A stretch of 64,000 bases of DNA, from NCBI RefSeq assembly GCF_012516395.1, contig NZ_CP051206.1, positions 2,896,501 to 2,960,500 on the forward strand, in the 5' to 3' direction. The notes under the pieces are model-generated. The model made no database searches. It saw only the letters and a program-made list of their open reading frames with translations, and was not told where the DNA came from. Every line of letters starts with the position of its first letter. Within the stretch, counting starts at the first letter, position 1. A program made the position numbers and the translations under genes. Source of the DNA: Dolichospermum flos-aquae CCAP 1403/13F (GTDB lineage Bacteria; Cyanobacteriota; Cyanobacteriia; Cyanobacteriales; Nostocaceae). Positions 61,226 to 64,000 of the stretch are shown here, in pieces.

Positions 61226-62872
61226 ATGAAAAATCAGGGTTTTCATATTTCTCGTTTATCTTTACAAACCAGCCTGACAGCTTTGTTATTAGTTGCTGGT
61301 AGTTCTACCCTCATACTCAGTCAACTTAAAGCTGGCGCTGCTCCAACTTTAACAGCCCAAGTGCCAGCCAATGGCACTGTCATTTACGTTAACTCTGCCA
61401 CTGGAAAAGATACTGCCGCTAATGGAACTACAGCAGCCCCCTATAAAACCATCACCTTTGCCCTTTCTAAAGCTACAGCCGGGACAGTTGTTCAGGTTGC
61501 CCCTGGGAACTATAGTAAAGAGAGTGGTGAAACATTCCCTCTTGTCCTCAATTCTGGAGTGACGCTTCAAGGTAATGAGTCTAACAAGGGTGAGGGAATC
61601 TTAATTAGCGGTGGTGGTTATTACACTAGTCGCACTTTTGCCAGACAGGATATTACACTGTTAGCGAATAATAGCACTATTATTACAGGTTTAACTTTTA
61701 CCAACCCGAATTCACGGGGAACGGCTGTATGGGTAGAATCCAGTAACCCGGTGATCAAAAATAGCACATTTATTAACAGTGTCAGAGAAGGAATTTTTGT
61801 GACAGGTACGGGAAATCCCCAAATCGAAAATAACATCTTTTTGAAAAATAAGGGCAATGGAATTTCTGTAACTAAATCTGCCCAAGGTGTGATTCGTGGC
61901 AATTTATTTCAGGATACTGGTTTTGGTGTAGCAATTGGTGGTAGTTCTACACCTTTATTAGAAAGTAACAACATTACCCAAAACACAGACGGTCTTTTTA
62001 TCTCGGAAACTGCCAAACCTATCCTCCGTAAAAATTCCATTCGCGGTAATAAACGGGATGGTATTGTCGCTACTATTAGTGCAGTTCCTGACCTGGGTAC
62101 AAGTGAAAATCCTGGTGGCAATCTCATCCGTGATAATGCTCGCTATGATTTGAACAATGCTACTAAAGCTGGCAAAATTGTCGCTATTGGTAACGATATC
62201 AACGAGAAGCGGATTTTTGGTGCTGTTGATTTTGTCGCGGCTAAAGTGACTACACCTCCCGATAACAATACTGGGAATACTGGAAATACTGCTTTTAAAG
62301 ATGTGCAAACAGGTTACTGGGCAAAAGCTTACATTGAAGCTTTAGCTGCCAAAAATATTATCGCTGGTTTTCCAGATGGTAGTTTTAAACCCAATGAACC
62401 TGTAACTCGCGCTCAATTTGCTGCTATCATAAATAAGGCTTTTAAACCTTCAGCAACACGCCAAGGAATTGCTTTTAAAGATGTTAAAAGCAATTATTGG
62501 GCTTATAGCGCCATTCAAACTGCTTCTAGTAGTCCGTTTCTATCTGGTTATCCCGATTTAACTTTTAAGCCAGAACAACAAATTCCTAGAGTGCAAGCCT
62601 TGGTAGCTTTAGCTAATGGTTTGGGTTTAACTGCGAATGGTCAGACTGTGATTAACTTCTATACTGATGCTAGTCAAATTCCCAGTTATGCAGTTGGTCC
62701 AGTAGCAGCAGCAACTTCACGGCAATTAGTTATTAATTATCCCACTGTTAAAGAGCTTGCACCTAAGCGTCAAGCAACTAGAGCGGAAATTGCGGCTTTT
62801 GTATATCAAGCCTTGGTTAATGCTGGTCGTGTTCAAGCAATTAATTCTCCATATCTGGTAACTGGCAAGTAG
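61226..62872 (+). CDS. secreted beta-helix (DUF1565) protein with SLH domains
   Basis: Start at 61226 (MKNQGFHISRLSLQTSLTAL), which opens a signal peptide; the frame extends up to 61148. About 548 residues: DUF1565/parallel beta-helix region (~35-330: VNSATGKDTAANGTTAAPYK, NSTIITGLTFTNPNSRG, RNSIRGNKRDGIVA), linker, then two to three SLH repeats (FKDVQTGYWAKAYIEALAAK, GFPDGSFKPNEPVTRAQFAA, FKDVKSNYWAYSAIQTASSS, FLSGYPDLTFKPEQQIPRVQ). It is bound to the cell wall through the SLH repeats; the helix may bind or cut polysaccharide, but no catalytic residues are evident. Confidence 0.9.
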   Translation: MKNQGFHISRLSLQTSLTALLLVAGSSTLILSQLKAGAAPTLTAQVPANGTVIYVNSATGKDTAANGTTAAPYKTITFALSKATAGTVVQVAPGNYSKESGETFPLVLNSGVTLQGNESNKGEGILISGGGYYTSRTFARQDITLLANNSTIITGLTFTNPNSRGTAVWVESSNPVIKNSTFINSVREGIFVTGTGNPQIENNIFLKNKGNGISVTKSAQGVIRGNLFQDTGFGVAIGGSSTPLLESNNITQNTDGLFISETAKPILRKNSIRGNKRDGIVATISAVPDLGTSENPGGNLIRDNARYDLNNATKAGKIVAIGNDINEKRIFGAVDFVAAKVTTPPDNNTGNTGNTAFKDVQTGYWAKAYIEALAAKNIIAGFPDGSFKPNEPVTRAQFAAIINKAFKPSATRQGIAFKDVKSNYWAYSAIQTASSSPFLSGYPDLTFKPEQQIPRVQALVALANGLGLTANGQTVINFYTDASQIPSYAVGPVAAATSRQLVINYPTVKELAPKRQATRAEIAAFVYQALVNAGRVQAINSPYLVTGK

Positions 62873-62917
62873 GCAGGGGGCAGGGGAATATTTATCTTCC
62901 CAGTTGCCTCTTGTCTG

Positions 62918-63184
62918 TCATTTATTCCTGCTGTTTTCCCATTTCCAGAGAAACATCATTAACCCAATTACTCCTAGTTGGATGGCGAAATTAGGCGCTG
63001 CTTGTTCTATATCGCGTCCTGCTAGGAGTTGAAAAAAGAAAACGAATGCACCAATAAAGCCGGAAGCACCGACACCAATATAAATAAATTGCCTTAACCC
63101 CCGATAGGGTGCGGCTGCTTCGGCTTTGAGACGTTCATATTGTTGGGGGTTGAGATTTTTTGGAGAATTTTGTTCCATCATCAA
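62918..63184 (-). CDS. DUF3493 membrane protein
   Basis: 88 residues: NPQQYERLKAEAAAPYRGLR, the DUF3493 signature, then two hydrophobic helices (QFIYIGVGASGFIGAFVFFF and APNFAIQLGVIGLMMFLW) and a basic end. Related to the domain of plant/algal LPA1/REP27, proteins needed for PSII assembly; thylakoid location is plausible. The exact Met among three at the start (MMMEQ) is not determined. Convergent with the SLH gene. Confidence 0.87.
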   Translation of the reverse strand: MMMEQNSPKNLNPQQYERLKAEAAAPYRGLRQFIYIGVGASGFIGAFVFFFQLLAGRDIEQAAPNFAIQLGVIGLMMFLWKWENSRNK

Positions 63185-63214
63185 TAAATTATGTTACGAT
63201 GTTTGACTATGTAC

Positions 63215-63286
<72 letters not shown>

Positions 63287-63332
63287 TTAAGTAATATAAC
63301 AAGACAAGCAACGGACTGAAAGGTTGTGTCGT

Positions 63333-63771
63333 GCTAACTCTGACTTTTTTGAACAATATCAGGAGAAAGCAAGGGTTTGGGGGTGTTCAGGAATTGAGGG
63401 ACGCTGTGAATCAATTGCAAAATTTAGAAGAACAAATAAAATTAAAATGATTTTCTCTGTCTTCATTAAAATTAATTTTAGATTTTTCTCTACCTAAAGT
63501 AGTTACGAAAGTTAAACAGCAGATTCAAAAAATTAAGGATGAGTCAAAACAGTTTCCAACTGAAGAACAAATTCACCGCAAAATTGGTAAGGATGAAAAA
63601 GCGAAAGGTGATGCTATTTACTGGGCAATTTATAATCTTGACCTGAAAAACCCCAATAATCAGAGGGATTTTGAACATTTACCCCCAGAGCAACTGGTAA
63701 CTGATATATTAGAGAAAGATCGGCGAGTTGCTGAAATTATGTCTGAGATTAAAGCAATTTTGGAGCAGTAA
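63333..63771 (+). pseudogene. wreckage of a type I restriction-modification locus
   Basis: From 63333 one frame reads NSDFFEQYQEKARV, like the HsdR C-terminal DFFxxYGEKAR motif. After a shift, GFGGVQELRDAVNQLQN resembles the very end of HsdR, stopping at 63450. A new frame open from 63451 to TAA 63771, with no start codon at its beginning, reads DFSLPKVVTKVKQQIQKIKD ... AIYNLDLKNPNNQRDFEHL then PPEQLVTDILEKDRRVAEIM, the C-terminus of long HsdM methylases. The fragments are joined by deletions, 46 bases after the tRNA. None can be functional. Confidence 0.65.
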
Positions 63772-63773
63772 CA

Positions 63774-64000
63774 ATGTTAGGTTTACTAGAAAAGTTGAGT
63801 TGCTGGGAAGAATTAACAAGTCAATCAGCATTAGATAATGTTGATTCTGACCAAATTTTACTGATGAATGGGATTAACTGGAATATATATGAGACAATGT
63901 TACAGAGATTTGAAAATACTTCTCATTATCGGTTTAAATATTTAGAAGGTACTTTAGAAATAATGTCTCCTAGTCGTCGCCATGAGTTTGATAAAAAGCT
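63774..64000 (+). CDS. Uma2-family (DUF820, PD-(D/E)XK fold) protein, partial
   Basis: ATG three bases after the HsdM-fragment stop. The 75 residues before the window edge include NGINWNIYETMLQRFENTSH, YRFKYLEGTLEIMSPSRRHE and FDKKL. The sequence LEGTLEIMSPSRRHE is the N-terminal signature of the Uma2/DUF820 family, which is greatly expanded in cyanobacteria and has a restriction-endonuclease-like fold of unknown role. The catalytic centre lies beyond the edge. It could have used the methylase gene's promoter. Confidence 0.8.
   Translation, partial: MLGLLEKLSCWEELTSQSALDNVDSDQILLMNGINWNIYETMLQRFENTSHYRFKYLEGTLEIMSPSRRHEFDKK

Overview
The window looks like chromosome of a filamentous, Nostocales-type cyanobacterium (Nostoc/Anabaena/Dolichospermum-like). 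The signs are a photosystem II subunit (psb30), many HIP1-type GCGATCGC octamers, heptameric short tandem repeats between genes, a cyanobacterial SLH/OprB porin, 6S RNA directly after purK, and PFE-CTERM exported proteins. The DNA is AT-rich, and repeat-rich accessory stretches alternate with conserved housekeeping blocks.

Layout. 1-3.5 kb: the tail of an unknown gene, then a two-gene cassette (small HEPN-like protein plus a large KGGVGR/dual P-loop NTPase) that looks like a conflict system. 3.5-7.4 kb: a chimeric HlyD/ABC reading frame, divergent from a His-rich ferrochelatase-like gene across a C-tract palindrome. 7.4-16.6 kb: an SLH porin divergent from a complete type II lanthipeptide cluster (lanM, C39-type lanT, precursor, HlyD adaptor). 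A perfect Fur-type box inside a 56-bp near-symmetric operator separates the two arms, and a second Fur-like box overlaps the -10 of the precursor promoter. 16.8-25.9 kb: secreted metzincin, RNB exonuclease, rpsR, rpmG, RDD protein, decayed toxin-antitoxin module, recJ, psb30. 25.9-31 kb: a YkgJ-type gene followed by an AAA ATPase/TOPRIM-like defence pair bracketed by 48-bp copies of the 3' end of the YkgJ gene, then a half-size Mn/Ca exchanger pair, a desaturase and a membrane protein.

31.9-47 kb: mutS, then a minus-strand series of exported proteins: two PFE-CTERM paralogues, a PhoX-like phosphatase and a huge NucH-like nuclease, both with RTX repeats. Together they suggest release of phosphate from extracellular DNA or esters. 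A TnpB-only IS200/IS605-type element is inserted in the end of one PFE-CTERM gene. 47.6-50.6 kb: a CHASE2-GGDEF cyclase with a FecR protein. 51-60 kb: pentapeptide protein, purK, 6S RNA, then rimP-nusA-ylxR-infB. Two near-identical ~180-bp repeats with IS200/IS605-like right ends (53.06 and 60.74 kb) and other tnpB-less fragments lie around this block. 61-64 kb: a beta-helix/SLH surface protein, a DUF3493 protein, tRNA-Thr(CGU), wreckage of a type I restriction-modification locus, and the start of a Uma2-family gene.

The strongest candidates for an undescribed system are (i) the iron-controlled lanthipeptide/porin divergon, (ii) the AAA/TOPRIM cassette between duplicated gene ends, and (iii) the HEPN/KGGVGR pair. 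All functions are inferred from reading sequence alone; no database search was run.
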